Source: Leishmania martiniquensis
Taxonomy: Eukaryota > Euglenozoa > Kinetoplastea > Trypanosomatida > Trypanosomatidae
Length of the DNA: 64,000 bases
Assembly (NCBI RefSeq): GCF_017916325.1
Contig: NC_090171.1
Span: forward strand, 1,336,001 to 1,400,000
Reading direction: 5' to 3'
This document shows, piece after piece, positions 1-9,319 of this stretch (the stretch's first letter is position 1; each line of letters opens with the position of its first letter). Position numbers and translations under genes: made by a program. Below the pieces are notes generated by a model. The model saw nothing but the letters and a program-made list of their open reading frames with translations. It did no database searches and was not told the DNA's origin.

Positions 1-253
1 AGTGCATGTAGTCAATGAAGTCCTTGCTGACGCGAAACCGCTGGTGCGTGTTGTAGTGGGTCAGAAATTGCACGCCAGACTGCCGGTTAGGGTGATTGGC
101 GTACCGCTGGTAGAAGCGGAACTCGATCGGGGTACCAAGCGGGCGATACTCACGCACATCGAGGGTCTTGAGCGAGCGACGCTGTTGGGTGGCCGCCGGC
201 CCCGCCGAGCCGCAGGCGGGCGAAGGAGCAGCATAGACGCGGCGGCGCAGCAT
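1..253 (-). CDS. Partial CDS: N-terminus of a probable mitochondrial protein, runs off left edge
   Basis: An open frame on the minus strand starts at an ATG at 251-253 and stays open to the window edge, giving the first 84 residues. The protein begins MLRRRVYAAPSPACGSAG, which is rich in Arg, Ala and Ser and free of acidic residues, as in a mitochondrial presequence. It then continues into an ordered, aromatic-rich segment with the motifs RPLGTPIEFRFYQRYANHP and FLTHYNTHQRFRVSKDFI. I do not recognise the family; a kinetoplastid mitoribosomal or respiratory protein would fit the look but is only inference. The stop codon lies outside the window. Confidence 0.6.
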   Translation of the reverse strand, partial: MLRRRVYAAPSPACGSAGPAATQQRRSLKTLDVREYRPLGTPIEFRFYQRYANHPNRQSGVQFLTHYNTHQRFRVSKDFIDYMH

Positions 254-1212
254 CCCCCAGAGAGAGAGAGTAACAAAGGCGAGCGGTGTGTGTGTGTGGG
301 GGGAGGGAGGCGAGCGCCACGGCGTAGAGGAGACGCAGACAGCTCCCGGGCTCAGTGGCGCCGCCAGCACCGTTGCACGAACGCGAAAGAGGCGCCGTAG
401 GGCCACCTCGCGCGAAATGATAAGAGTGCGTCGTGTCCTCTTGACCGCACGCCCGGCAAGCCGTCTCTTAGAGGTCCGTTTCCGCTACTGAAGGGACCGC
501 CTGACGGTACAACGGCGGTCGTATGATCTCATGCACTGCCCAGCGTATTTCAGTTTGCGGCACGAGGGGCCAGCGAGGTATGCGACCAAAGGAAGAGGAC
601 GGATGGGGCGCAGGGGAAGGTGGTGGGGAGTGGGAGAAGGGCGGCAGCAGCGCAGGCGAAGCGGAAGGGAGGAAAGCGGAGCAGGCCACTTTCCCAAAAA
701 GGATGTTCAGGCGCAGAGTCATACTTCACCGCTCTCTGTGCGCGCACCATTTGCCTTATCTACGCTCATGAGTGGCGAGCAGCGCACCACTAGCATTTCA
801 TGTGCTGCCCCCTGCCTCGAGCTGCCTGCTCGACGCGTAAGAGCACATGCGTGAGCGAGCGAGTGTGAGGGGTGGTGGTGGTGGCCAAGAGCCTGGAGCC
901 GAGCATGGTGTTTTAGAGGCCTTGGAATCGTCTTACGGTCGTTGGCGGGAGTACGCCTGCGCGCCTGTGTGAGCGATGCGGAAAGATGGACTGCGAGAAT
1001 AGCGAGAGTGCGGTCGGTTACAAGTGGATCGGCAGCAAGGACAAGGGCTCTGCACGAGAAGCGCATTCGTTCCCCATCCCGGGCATACACACACACACAC
1101 ACCCACGCACACACACACACACACAGACAGATGCAGACGTAGCGGCGCAGGCCGAAGTGAGATTCACCACAGGCACGCAGAGTGCAATGCGCGCTGGATG
1201 CCTTAGCCATGA
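254..1212. other. Intergenic region with CA microsatellite
   Basis: This 959-nt stretch probably holds the 3' UTR of the gene at 1213-2034 and the splice region of the gene at the left edge. GA-rich blocks at about 590-680 on the + strand are pyrimidine tracts in the transcript. A long CA repeat lies at 1087-1125. The reading frames here are low-complexity (His/Cys/Val runs from the repeat) and I see no gene. Confidence 0.6.
1087..1125. repeat. (CA)n microsatellite
   Basis: There are two AC runs, 1087-1102 and 1109-1125, separated by the interruption ccacgc. The repeat lies just downstream of the stop codon of the macrodomain-like gene, so it would be within its 3' UTR. Confidence 0.9.
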
Positions 1213-2034
1213 TCAGCCGGTCGGCAAGTTTTCAAAGGCGGTCTTGAACATGTCCCACTCACGATTCATGAAAATGCACAACTCGATATTCTTCTCGTCT
1301 CTCAGCACGCACTCCTTGTCGAACAGGTGCAGCTGCTCAAATCCCATGAGCAGTGCCGAGTGCGTGACGGCCGGAAGCTGGTTGTAAAGCGGGCCCGCCT
1401 GCAGGCCGTCTGAAAGGGGCACCAATCGCAGCGTGTCACACTCGCTGACGACGTACTCGTGCAGCACGTTCCGGTACGCCCGTGATAGCTCTATCGCCGC
1501 CTCGCGCTCTGACCAAATACCCTCGCGAAAGTCGGGGGCCGACACGTGAATCACGTGCTTCTCGCCAGCCTCGCTGTCCTTGAGGCCGTATTGGTGGTGC
1601 TTTGCATCGCCCACCTTGCTCATGGCCATGACGACGTCGTCTGGGAAGGCGTTGGCGAGGCCTACCCACTTGTAGATGGCACCCGAAGTCCCCACTGCGC
1701 CAGCGGCGGAGGTGAAGATGTGCATCAGATCGCACGGGTCGGTGATGACCGTTGTGTCGTCCGGTTTGGGGCCGTCCTGCCGCAGCGACCCCTGCAGCGT
1801 CATCTGCGTGCCCATAACGCCATAGGGGCAAATCTTGATTTTGCGGATGAATTTCTCTTGCGGAGACACATAGTTCATACGGCGGTAGGCCATGCCCGCC
1901 GCTGCCGCCATCGCAGCCAGTCCGAGGCCTGCGCGGATCCACGGGAACGGCTTTCGGTAGTTGGCGCCGAAGAGATGGCGTGGGGCGCGCTTACGCCCAT
2001 CTCGCGTCACCTGACCTTCCAGATACGAAACCAT
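1213..2034 (-). CDS. Membrane-anchored, degenerate macrodomain-like protein
   Basis: The product is 273 aa with an ATG at 2032-2034. Residues 31-50 form one hydrophobic Ala/Gly/Met-rich segment after a basic N-terminus, so the protein is probably a signal-anchored or mitochondrial inner-membrane protein. Residues about 95-260 follow the order of a macrodomain. A TSAAGAVGTSGAIYKWVG segment (108-125) sits where the NAAN and glycine-rich loop normally lie. VIHVSAPDF (161-169) resembles the usual IHxVGP strand, and AYRNVL (186-191) resembles the AYRNSL helix. PLSDGLQAGPL (206-216) replaces the phosphate loop PxISTGxxGxP. The asparagines and the IxTGxxG loop needed for ADP-ribose binding are not conserved, so hydrolase activity is doubtful. 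The family call rests on motif order seen by eye. A kinetoplastid-specific fold unrelated to macrodomains remains possible. Confidence 0.5.
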   Translation of the reverse strand: MVSYLEGQVTRDGRKRAPRHLFGANYRKPFPWIRAGLGLAAMAAAAGMAYRRMNYVSPQEKFIRKIKICPYGVMGTQMTLQGSLRQDGPKPDDTTVITDPCDLMHIFTSAAGAVGTSGAIYKWVGLANAFPDDVVMAMSKVGDAKHHQYGLKDSEAGEKHVIHVSAPDFREGIWSEREAAIELSRAYRNVLHEYVVSECDTLRLVPLSDGLQAGPLYNQLPAVTHSALLMGFEQLHLFDKECVLRDEKNIELCIFMNREWDMFKTAFENLPTG

Positions 2035-2742
2035 CTAGCGTGCCCCCAGCTACTTCCAGCGGCGGGGTCCGAGCCACAGGACAGCGTGAGGGGAAGGGTA
2101 CGTGCGGCGAAGGTCACGAGGGCGGCGCGAATGAGCTTTGTGGAGCACAAGAAAACGGAGAAGAAAGAGGGAGGGCGAGGAGGAGAGATGAAAGAGAGAG
2201 AGAGGACGCGGGGCATGAGAGCTGCAAGATGAGGGACCATCAAAGAGCGAGAAAGGAGGGCAGAGGCGTGATGCGGCCATGCCGAGCTTAGCGGTGCGCA
2301 GAATAGGGGGTAAATGCGCGATGGGAGGGAGTCGTGGCGCGTTGACGCTTGTGCAGCATGAGCGCAGCGGAAGGCAGTGGAGGAAACGTGAGCGCACAAG
2401 CGCATCGCGCTTCCTCATCACAGCCTGGCACAGGCCTGGCTAGCGGTGGAGGGAGAGAGCGACACGACAGGGAAGACAGGTACGGTAGGCGATACGGACG
2501 GAGTTGAGGAGGGCTATGGCGGGGCCAACATGGCGCGTCTAACGCAGCCATCGCATAGCACACAGTAGTGAGACGATGACGTCGAAAAAGCAGCAGTGGA
2601 GGAAGTTACAGCAACCTGGTCGACCGTATGGGAGATGATGAGACACCGCTGAGCGTGAGGGGGGGAAGGGGGGCGCGCACGGGGTGGTGCCTCGCAACAG
2701 AGAACAAAAAGAAAATACCCCACCTCTTCCTAACGCCGTCGC
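2035..2742. other. Intergenic region, no gene seen
   Basis: This 708-nt spacer has strong GA-rich blocks at 2155-2220 and 2445-2470 on the + strand, which in the transcript are pyrimidine tracts suited to trans-splicing of the downstream gene at 1213-2034. No conserved reading frame is seen. Confidence 0.6.
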
Positions 2743-3279
2743 TTACGCCCACGGAGAGCTGCCACCCCAGCCGCCGCCGCCCAGCCGTGGCCCGAATTGG
2801 CCACCGCCGGGGCCACCAAAAGGCTCGCCAGGGCCACCCTGTGGAGGCAGGAAGAGATCGTTGTCTGGCTCTCCAGGTAGGCACGGCGCACCCCGCCCCC
2901 GTGCGCCACCGCCGCCAAAGCCACCCCGGCCGCGGCCTGGTGGCACCTGGCCAGGAAACATTGGATCAAAGCGGGCGTACGCGTCGGCAGACCCGAAGTC
3001 TGGCAGACCGTCCCCTGGAGCAGGGGGCGGGGCGCGCGGCATCCCTGGCCCCCGAAAGTTGCGCTCATTCATCATCATACCGCTGTTGCCACTAAGGCTG
3101 CCGCCAGGCACCAGGTCCGCATCACCGTACCGGTGCCCTTCTGGCCGCATCTGAACATTTGCGAATGAGGACGTCGGCTCGGCAGCGGTTGCGCCGCGCT
3201 GCACGCCAAGTGGCAGTGCGGAAGGTTCGGATGCGCCTTGCTCTTCCACACGCTGCCGGCTGGCATGATCTTCCTCCAT
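2743..3279 (-). CDS. PI31-like proteasome regulator (C-terminal domain only)
   Basis: The product is 178 aa from the ATG at 3277-3279; the frame extends further upstream only through a TTG. The protein is Gly/Pro-rich and carries the hallmarks of the PI31 C-terminal region in order. These are GDADL (52-56), an MMMNERNF block (68-75) equivalent to the GMLMDPR element, ARFDP (102-106), a GRGRGGFGGGG run (116-126) and PDNDLFLPP (138-146). In other eukaryotes this disordered tail binds and modulates the 20S proteasome. The folded N-terminal FP domain of typical PI31 (about 150 residues) is absent: residues 1-45 here are low complexity. The protein may be a shortened PI31 or only the tail module. 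The assignment is by motif. Confidence 0.65.
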   Translation of the reverse strand: MEEDHASRQRVEEQGASEPSALPLGVQRGATAAEPTSSFANVQMRPEGHRYGDADLVPGGSLSGNSGMMMNERNFRGPGMPRAPPPAPGDGLPDFGSADAYARFDPMFPGQVPPGRGRGGFGGGGARGRGAPCLPGEPDNDLFLPPQGGPGEPFGGPGGGQFGPRLGGGGWGGSSPWA

Positions 3280-4374
3280 GGTCACAGGATCGGAGAAGCA
3301 GACCAAGGGCGGCAATAGCAGAAGAGTCGTGCGTGCTTGTTTGTGTGTGTGCGTATAAGCGCGTCAGTAGCGTAGACCCGCTTTTCAAGCACTGAGGACG
3401 GCAAGATGCGATGAACACGATGTGGCATTACTTATTCCGCATATGGAAAAAAAAAGAAGGAGCGCGGAAGAAAGGGGGGCCTGTAGGCGAGCTCCGGGAG
3501 AGAGAGCGAGCGAATGAGCAGGGGGCGAGGTGGGGACGGAGAATAGCAGATAATGCTGACTGAGGGGGAGGGGTGGGTGGGGGGGCGGCGGCATACTTCC
3601 TGCTGCTACTTGCAGATGTGCCAACTCGATGAAAACAGCGAGAACAGCCGCTCAAGCACAGCCGCAACCATTCCCTCCTCTTCATGCGCTCAGGTGTGTG
3701 TATCCTTCGCTGTCTCCGACCCCTCCCCCCTTCCATGTCCTTCAAAGGCGTAGCGGAGGGTGTGAGGGAGGAGGGGGAGGAATGGGGGGGCCTTGACCGT
3801 GTCCCTCTAAACAAACCGTGACATCAGCTACACATCCCTATTCTCTCTCTCCTCACCTGGGCGCGAGGACGGGGCCGGAGAGTGGGAGGAGGGGAAAGCG
3901 CTGGAGGGTGCTTGCATTCAGGTGCACTGCACCCGAAGCAGATGGGCGGGCCATGATGTATTCACATCACATGCCTGTCAAGGGCCTCTGATAAGAAGAG
4001 CGAGAGACATGTACATGCACAGGCGTGCACAAAGGCCCACAGTTGAACAGCTTAAAAAGTAAATGGCCAGCCAGTGATAATACATGCGGAGAGGGCTCCG
4101 TGTGGATTACATGATGAGAGGCGTCTGTACGGTTGTGCATACACACTTACACGCAGCAACAGAAGCCGCAGAAAATAAATAAACGCCGAGCAATTCATCG
4201 ATTCACCATTCATTCTCCCCCCTCTCCCTTTCGCACATACAAACAGAGGCATGCGGGAGTAACATCAGCTCGGTGTAGGGGGATCACTCTCGTCGCCGAT
4301 TCGTCAACGCAGAGGTACGCAGCGCCAAGATTGGCACGAAATCGTTATACACAGCACCCTGCTCACTGCCACAC
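3280..4374. other. Intergenic region, no gene seen
   Basis: This 1.1-kb spacer has purine-rich + strand blocks at about 3445-3590 and 3755-3790, a homo-A run near 3447-3456 and G-runs at 3577-3585. It likely comprises the 5' splice region of the PI31-like gene and the 3' UTR of the coiled-coil gene. Nothing else is supported. Confidence 0.6.
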
Positions 4375-6774
4375 CTACTGAGGCAAGCTTGATATCAAGT
4401 GCTTCAACGCGTCCCGCTCGGCCCGAAGTTTCTCGCGAGCACGCATCGCTTCTTCACAGATGAGCTCACGCTGTCGCACAACCGTGCAGGCAGCCTTATG
4501 CTTTTCTAGGAGGCTAGCGACTGTGTGCAGCTTTTTGAACTCAGCGATGCGCTGCAGCTGCAGCATGAGGTACGCTTTCGTCTCATCCTGCTCCCACTCC
4601 GCCTCGCGGCGCCACATAATGTCAGCCAGCTGCCGCGACCGCGCATTGCGGTGGCGCTCCTCTTCTTGACGATACCTCTCTAAGTGGGTAGCCTTTAACA
4701 GCTCCTCCTTCGCCACCGCCTGGGAGCGAATTTCGTTAAGGCGTTCGTGGTGCGCCGCTGTCGCGGCCGCGCGCTCCACGGCTTCCTCCTTTCGGCGAGC
4801 CTGAAGCTCCCGCAGGCGCTCCTCGGCGTCCAGCTGACGCTGCAGGGCCGCTTGCCGCATCGCTTCTTCCGCCTCGGCTGCGCGCTGTCTCGCTTCCTCT
4901 CGCAAACAGGCGGCTCGCTGCTGCTTCTCCACAAGTGCTCGGTGCTCTTCTGCGATTCTTGCCTCGCGCATGGCGCGCAGCTGCTCACACGTCGCTTCCT
5001 TCTCACGCCGCTTTTGCTCTTGCGCTACAGCCTGTTCTTCCAAGAGAGCCGTCTTCCGCTCCAACCTGCGAGCCCGTTCCGCCTCTCGCGCCTCACGCTG
5101 CTCCTGTATTGCCTGCAGCTGCCTCTCACGCGCAGCCATTCTCTCGGCCTTGCGTGCCTCGGCCCTCTCGAGGCGCGCCTGCAGATGCTGCCTGTACACC
5201 TCTTCCCGCCGCTGTCTCTCGGCATGATGAGCCTCTAGGCGGGCCTGCACCAGTCGGCGAGCCTCCTGCTCCTCAAGCGCCTTTCGACGTCGCTCCTCTT
5301 CGGCCTCGGCCTCCGCCTGAAGCTTCCGCTGCACCGCGGCATCCTCTTGTTCTTGCAGCTCTTTGGCGCGCTGCACCTCGCGCATCATGCGATTCTTGCT
5401 GCTCTCAAACATCCGACGTTGTCGCTCCTGCCGTTGCTGCACCACCGTTGCCAATGGCAGAAGCTCCTCCTCACGCATCGTAAACGTTAGCGTGTCTGCT
5501 TCGCTTAGACGTCGATACAAACGGATGACTTCATCGAGAGGGGCGCGCGCGCAGAGCGCCGAGTAGCTATCCTGCAAGGAGCGACACAGGGCATCTCGCT
5601 GAGCCTGCACATACGCGCGACGGTGCGCACACACTTCTGTCTGCACTGCAGCAATATCCTGCGTCACACACGTCGGGGAGCTGATCGCAGCAGAGGAAAA
5701 AACACCGCTTGGAGGGTCCCAATCCTCGGGCGAGGCGCCCTTTTCGAGGAGGGTGATCACAGAGCGCGGCGAGTTGATGCGAAACCGCGGCGACACCTCT
5801 TTGTTGCTGAAGCGGCTCTCTAATGTTGTGAGGCGATGGGGTGCGGCCTGCCCGCTCTGCAGCCACCCGAGATCAAAGAAAGAGAGGTCGAGGCGCAGGG
5901 AGGCCGTATACTGCGGTGGTGGATTGAGCAGCACACGCAGCAGGCGCGCCGTCGATTCCGCGCCGTGAGCCGTGGTAGGCGAGGCCGCTCGCAGGGGTCG
6001 ATCTGGCTGAGGTAGCTTTGGCTTCGCCACTCGGGCATAGGCAGCAGAGGACGCGCCGTCGCGCTGCCCAAGGCGACCTGTAGCCAGCGGCGGCTTCAGC
6101 GAAGGGGCGGTGCGCGCGCGAGGCTGACTCCCGGGCGTGGCTACCGTAGGGGGCTTCCGCTTTGGGAGTGCCGATGGCGGTCGTGGGATGCGCGCAGGAG
6201 CGGCCTCGACCACGGCTGCCGCCGACTCGCGCGTTCCATCTGCTTTGACAGGGTCGAGTCCCACAGCCTCCTCACCCGCTTCCGGAGCTGCTGAGGCGGT
6301 GGCGGGCGTGCTGACTGCACTAGACGGGCGCGAGTTGGTGGGGGTAACCACCTGGGGCGGTCCCTCGTCTGACTGCGGAACTTGGGACAGTGGCAGGGAG
6401 ATGGACTTCCGCGCTGCTGGAGTCAGCGTGTCCGTCACTGCTACATGCGATGTCCGGGCGCTCGCCCCGCGGTAGCCTTTGCGCAGCGGCGGTGCTTTCC
6501 TGCTCTCTCGGGTTCGCTCGTATTCCTGCTCAGCTTCGGTGGGGCCGAGGAGAGATGGCACAGTGCGATCAAACTCAGCTGGGACGTCCTTGAGCCCGAT
6601 TGTATTTGTCGTCTCTGCCGCCCCCAAGTGATGGCGACGCAGCTCTGGCTCGTACTTCTCATACTCGCTGAGGTACTTTTGCCGGCTCTTCTCATCTGCA
6701 GCGATGCGGGGTATGTTCGGCAGTGTGATGCTCCCGAAGGCGAGCCGATGCAAAGGTTCCTTTACACACGACAT
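4375..6774 (-). CDS. Large charged coiled-coil protein, probably cytoskeletal
   Basis: The product is 799 aa from the ATG at 6772-6774 (MSCVKEPLHRL); upstream the frame continues only through a GTG. Residues 1-100 look ordered, with a short motif region around GSITLPNIPRIAADEKSRQK. Residues about 100-270 are Ser/Pro/Ala/Thr-rich and probably disordered. Residues about 430-799 form a nearly continuous coiled coil dominated by Glu, Arg, Gln and Ala, with repeated EEQ/ERAEARKAER-type heptads like trichohyalin or flagellar cytoskeletal proteins. No enzymatic motif is visible. A structural role in the microtubule or flagellar skeleton is inference from composition only. I do not recognise a named family. 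Confidence 0.85.
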   Translation of the reverse strand: MSCVKEPLHRLAFGSITLPNIPRIAADEKSRQKYLSEYEKYEPELRRHHLGAAETTNTIGLKDVPAEFDRTVPSLLGPTEAEQEYERTRESRKAPPLRKGYRGASARTSHVAVTDTLTPAARKSISLPLSQVPQSDEGPPQVVTPTNSRPSSAVSTPATASAAPEAGEEAVGLDPVKADGTRESAAAVVEAAPARIPRPPSALPKRKPPTVATPGSQPRARTAPSLKPPLATGRLGQRDGASSAAYARVAKPKLPQPDRPLRAASPTTAHGAESTARLLRVLLNPPPQYTASLRLDLSFFDLGWLQSGQAAPHRLTTLESRFSNKEVSPRFRINSPRSVITLLEKGASPEDWDPPSGVFSSAAISSPTCVTQDIAAVQTEVCAHRRAYVQAQRDALCRSLQDSYSALCARAPLDEVIRLYRRLSEADTLTFTMREEELLPLATVVQQRQERQRRMFESSKNRMMREVQRAKELQEQEDAAVQRKLQAEAEAEEERRRKALEEQEARRLVQARLEAHHAERQRREEVYRQHLQARLERAEARKAERMAARERQLQAIQEQREAREAERARRLERKTALLEEQAVAQEQKRREKEATCEQLRAMREARIAEEHRALVEKQQRAACLREEARQRAAEAEEAMRQAALQRQLDAEERLRELQARRKEEAVERAAATAAHHERLNEIRSQAVAKEELLKATHLERYRQEEERHRNARSRQLADIMWRREAEWEQDETKAYLMLQLQRIAEFKKLHTVASLLEKHKAACTVVRQRELICEEAMRAREKLRAERDALKHLISSLPQ

Positions 6775-8095
6775 GATGGATGCTGAGGGAGGCTCGAAAG
6801 CGGGAGAAGGAGGAGATGCTGCGAGCACACAGCAGCGGAGTCACCTTCCTTCAGAGCGATAGCCGCTGAGGCTGTGAGGACGTGTAGTCGTCGCGCCCGC
6901 TACTGCTCTCACACACGTCACGATGTGCTATACGATGTGCACGCGATTCTCGTCGATCTTTCACGATGCCGACCACTGCTCGGTTCTGCAACGGAAGGTG
7001 AACAGGGACGCACACGCAGGGTCTCTGGCCAGTTTCGAGAAGAAACGGAGAGGAAGTTGCCTGGCGCTGATGAAAGAGGCGCCCCCCCCCTTCCCGTCGG
7101 AACCCCCACCTCTCTTTGAGCGAACCCTCGTGGTCCCTATTCGTTTTTTTTTGTGTGTGTGTGCCTGTCGGCCAACGCTTTTGCATCATTGAGATGTGAG
7201 TCAAGCGAAGAAACGCGGAACTCAGTGCCCGTCCGCACGTTCCGTCGGCGCATTGGCAATGCAATACCTCCAAGGGTGAGAGAGAGAGGGAGAGGGATGG
7301 AGAGCCACAACCAGCGAACACGTGCAAGGGGGGAGAGGTGGGGAGCGTTGAGCGCGGCCGAAACTGAGGGGTCGGTGCCTGAAAATAAAGAGCACGATGG
7401 GAAACGACGGTATCCGCCCCAAGGCGCACGCGTGCACCTCGGAGGTTGCCATTCCCTTCAGTCCTTCTTCCGCATCCAACTCGCAGTAAGGGATGCTTCG
7501 CCCCCCCCCCCCCCCCACATTCACATACACGCACACCCTCGGGCGTTCGTCTGTAATATCCTCGGCGTCTGCGCGCGACTGTGCTTTCACGTACCAAAAC
7601 AAAAGCGCGTACACCTGGTATGATGGAAGGAGGTGCCGCTGTGTGCTTGCGTGGAGAACGAGAAGAGGAAGCAATACCGCATGCACAGTCTCTTTCTCTC
7701 CCTCTCATGCACTCACTCGCTCCCCCTTTTGCGGCTCGCCTGCCAGGCTCAGCAGTGCCTTCATTGAGGCGGTACTTGTGCCCCGTGCTCGACAGACACA
7801 TACAGAGACCCACACGCATGACATCTTCACCTTGCACAGCACAAGTGAAAACGGGCAAAAACGCCTATCAGAGTAGTTTACATACAGGGCCCAGGCGACG
7901 GGCAAAGAGAAAGAGCGATGACTGCCTCTTGCAGCACTTTCAAGGGTCCGCAATCGTGCTGTCAGAGTAGGGAGACGCTAGTGACCAGGAAGGGGCGGGG
8001 AGGGGCGCCTCTGTAGAGAAGTGGAAACAGGATATTTCGGTGTACCTACTCTTGGTCGCGCGTCGACTGCCGCCTGCTCCAATCAACACTCCCGC
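6775..8095. other. Intergenic region with poly-C tract; long spurious frame
   Basis: This 1.3-kb spacer lies between the coiled-coil and actin-like genes. It holds a 16-nt C run at 7501-7516, a T run at 7142-7150, GA-rich blocks at 7278-7305 and scattered low-complexity frames. A long minus frame crosses it but starts at TTG, runs through the homopolymer and shows no protein-like composition, so it is not annotated. Confidence 0.6.
7501..7516. repeat. Homopolymer C16 (G16 in the transcript)
   Basis: There are sixteen consecutive cytosines on the + strand. Because transcription is leftward, the precursor RNA would carry a G16 run here, in the 3' UTR of the actin-like gene or in spacer. Such runs are length-unstable and can form quadruplexes. 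Confidence 0.9.
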
Positions 8096-9319
8096 CTATT
8101 GCGTGTAACGATGCACGACATTGCTACCTTGCTCGTCGTACGTGGCCTTGGCAAGGCATGTGTCCGGGAAGGCACTGCTGCAACCCCAGATGGACGCTCC
8201 CATCCACGCCGCTGCTCCGCGCTCTGGAAACGCGACGCAGGTGGCCTGCACCCCTTTAGGCGCGATGGCGACAATCTCGAGCTGCAGGCGCTCCTCCGTA
8301 CCCCGGAAAAGAGTACTACCGCCGCCTAGAACGACGTTCTCGTACAGCACCTGGCGAAGGAGCTGCGGGGCGGCGTTGGCGGCGTCGCGTAGCATGTCTA
8401 CCCAACCGCATAGAGTCTTTTTCACGACGGGATTGCTCTGTGAGTACCCCGTTGGGGTGCTGGGCAGCTCTGCAGAGAGGGGGGTAGTGTATGTGAGGTA
8501 CGTGCGGTCGAACAGCGCCTCTGGGACTTTGTAGGCGTGCTCGAGAAGGAAAAGGCGCTCCTGATCGGGCAGGACGAACCCGTCAGCGGGGTCGGGGTGG
8601 TCGCGCATGCCCACCTGCCGGGCTTCCTCATCCTTCGCGTCAGCGGATACGCGGCACAGCGCTTCCTTGGCGGCCTCCACAACGTTGCGGTCAGCAGCGG
8701 TCGATAGCGGGTACCCGGCTGCCCGCAGCGCGGCGAAAAGCTCGTTGGTCAATGCCTCACCAGCAATAGGAGACGAACGCACAGAGTACGCTAAGGTGTA
8801 TCCCTCCTCTACTGCTGCGACGCAGGTTCGGCCAGCGCCGCTGTCAAGTGCCAACCCGCTCGTGCGCCCGCTCGAGTAGAGCGTGGCTGCCGTATTCGTG
8901 AGTAGCCCTGCGAGAGGAATGTTGAAAGACTCGAACAGCACCTCGCAGAGGCGCTCCCGGCTGAGTCTCGACTGATCAGCCGACTCAAGAAAGAGGAACG
9001 GAGACACGTCCGGTGTGACGCGGGCCTTCTCCGTAAATGCGTAGAAGAGCAGCTTCTCGAGGGCGTCGTAGTCACACACGTGGCCCGCCTTCACAGGGAA
9101 CGTGACCTCGAGCAAGCCACTATCCGCGTAGGCTGCATCTCCGGCTAACACGTCGAACGGGTGCTGGAGGAGCGTCGGGCGCGGTCGCTTCGGGCAAGGA
9201 AGCCCTACACAGCTGCGGAGCGTCGTCCGGGGTGCTTCTTCACCGCTGAAGCCGATGCGTGTGTCTCGAGATCCAACGTCCACCACCACGCTCTGCACGC
9301 CAGTGGAGATACGAGGCAT
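8096..9319 (-). CDS. Actin-like / actin-related protein (divergent)
   Basis: The product is 407 aa with an ATG at 9317-9319. The actin fold is recognisable from end to end. VVVDVGSRDTRIGFSGEEAPR (about 11-31, phosphate loop 1 and the GFAGDDAPR element) is followed by GLALDSGAGRTC (phosphate loop 2, DSGxGxT), an EGYTLAYSV strand, NVVLGGGSTLFRG (adenosine loop, close to the SGGTTMFPG of actin) and a C-terminal AAWMGASIW helix with YDEQG and VVHR. Length and the terminal YDExG-VHR block resemble conventional actin. However, subdomain-4 and several inter-strand loops diverge and the tail lacks the actin Cys-Phe end. This points to an actin-related protein rather than actin itself. The subclass (cytoplasmic dynactin-type, nuclear or kinetoplastid-specific) cannot be decided by eye. 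Confidence 0.85.
   Translation of the reverse strand: MPRISTGVQSVVVDVGSRDTRIGFSGEEAPRTTLRSCVGLPCPKRPRPTLLQHPFDVLAGDAAYADSGLLEVTFPVKAGHVCDYDALEKLLFYAFTEKARVTPDVSPFLFLESADQSRLSRERLCEVLFESFNIPLAGLLTNTAATLYSSGRTSGLALDSGAGRTCVAAVEEGYTLAYSVRSSPIAGEALTNELFAALRAAGYPLSTAADRNVVEAAKEALCRVSADAKDEEARQVGMRDHPDPADGFVLPDQERLFLLEHAYKVPEALFDRTYLTYTTPLSAELPSTPTGYSQSNPVVKKTLCGWVDMLRDAANAAPQLLRQVLYENVVLGGGSTLFRGTEERLQLEIVAIAPKGVQATCVAFPERGAAAWMGASIWGCSSAFPDTCLAKATYDEQGSNVVHRYTQ

Noticed and set aside
719..1210. 163-codon minus-strand frame next to the macrodomain-like gene
   Set aside because: It consists largely of the translated CA repeat (Val/Cys runs) and His runs.
6851..7858. 335-codon minus-strand frame between the coiled-coil and actin-like genes
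   Set aside because: It starts at TTG, passes through the G16 homopolymer (poly-Gly), and is composed of Ser/Arg/Cys low complexity with no ordered segments.
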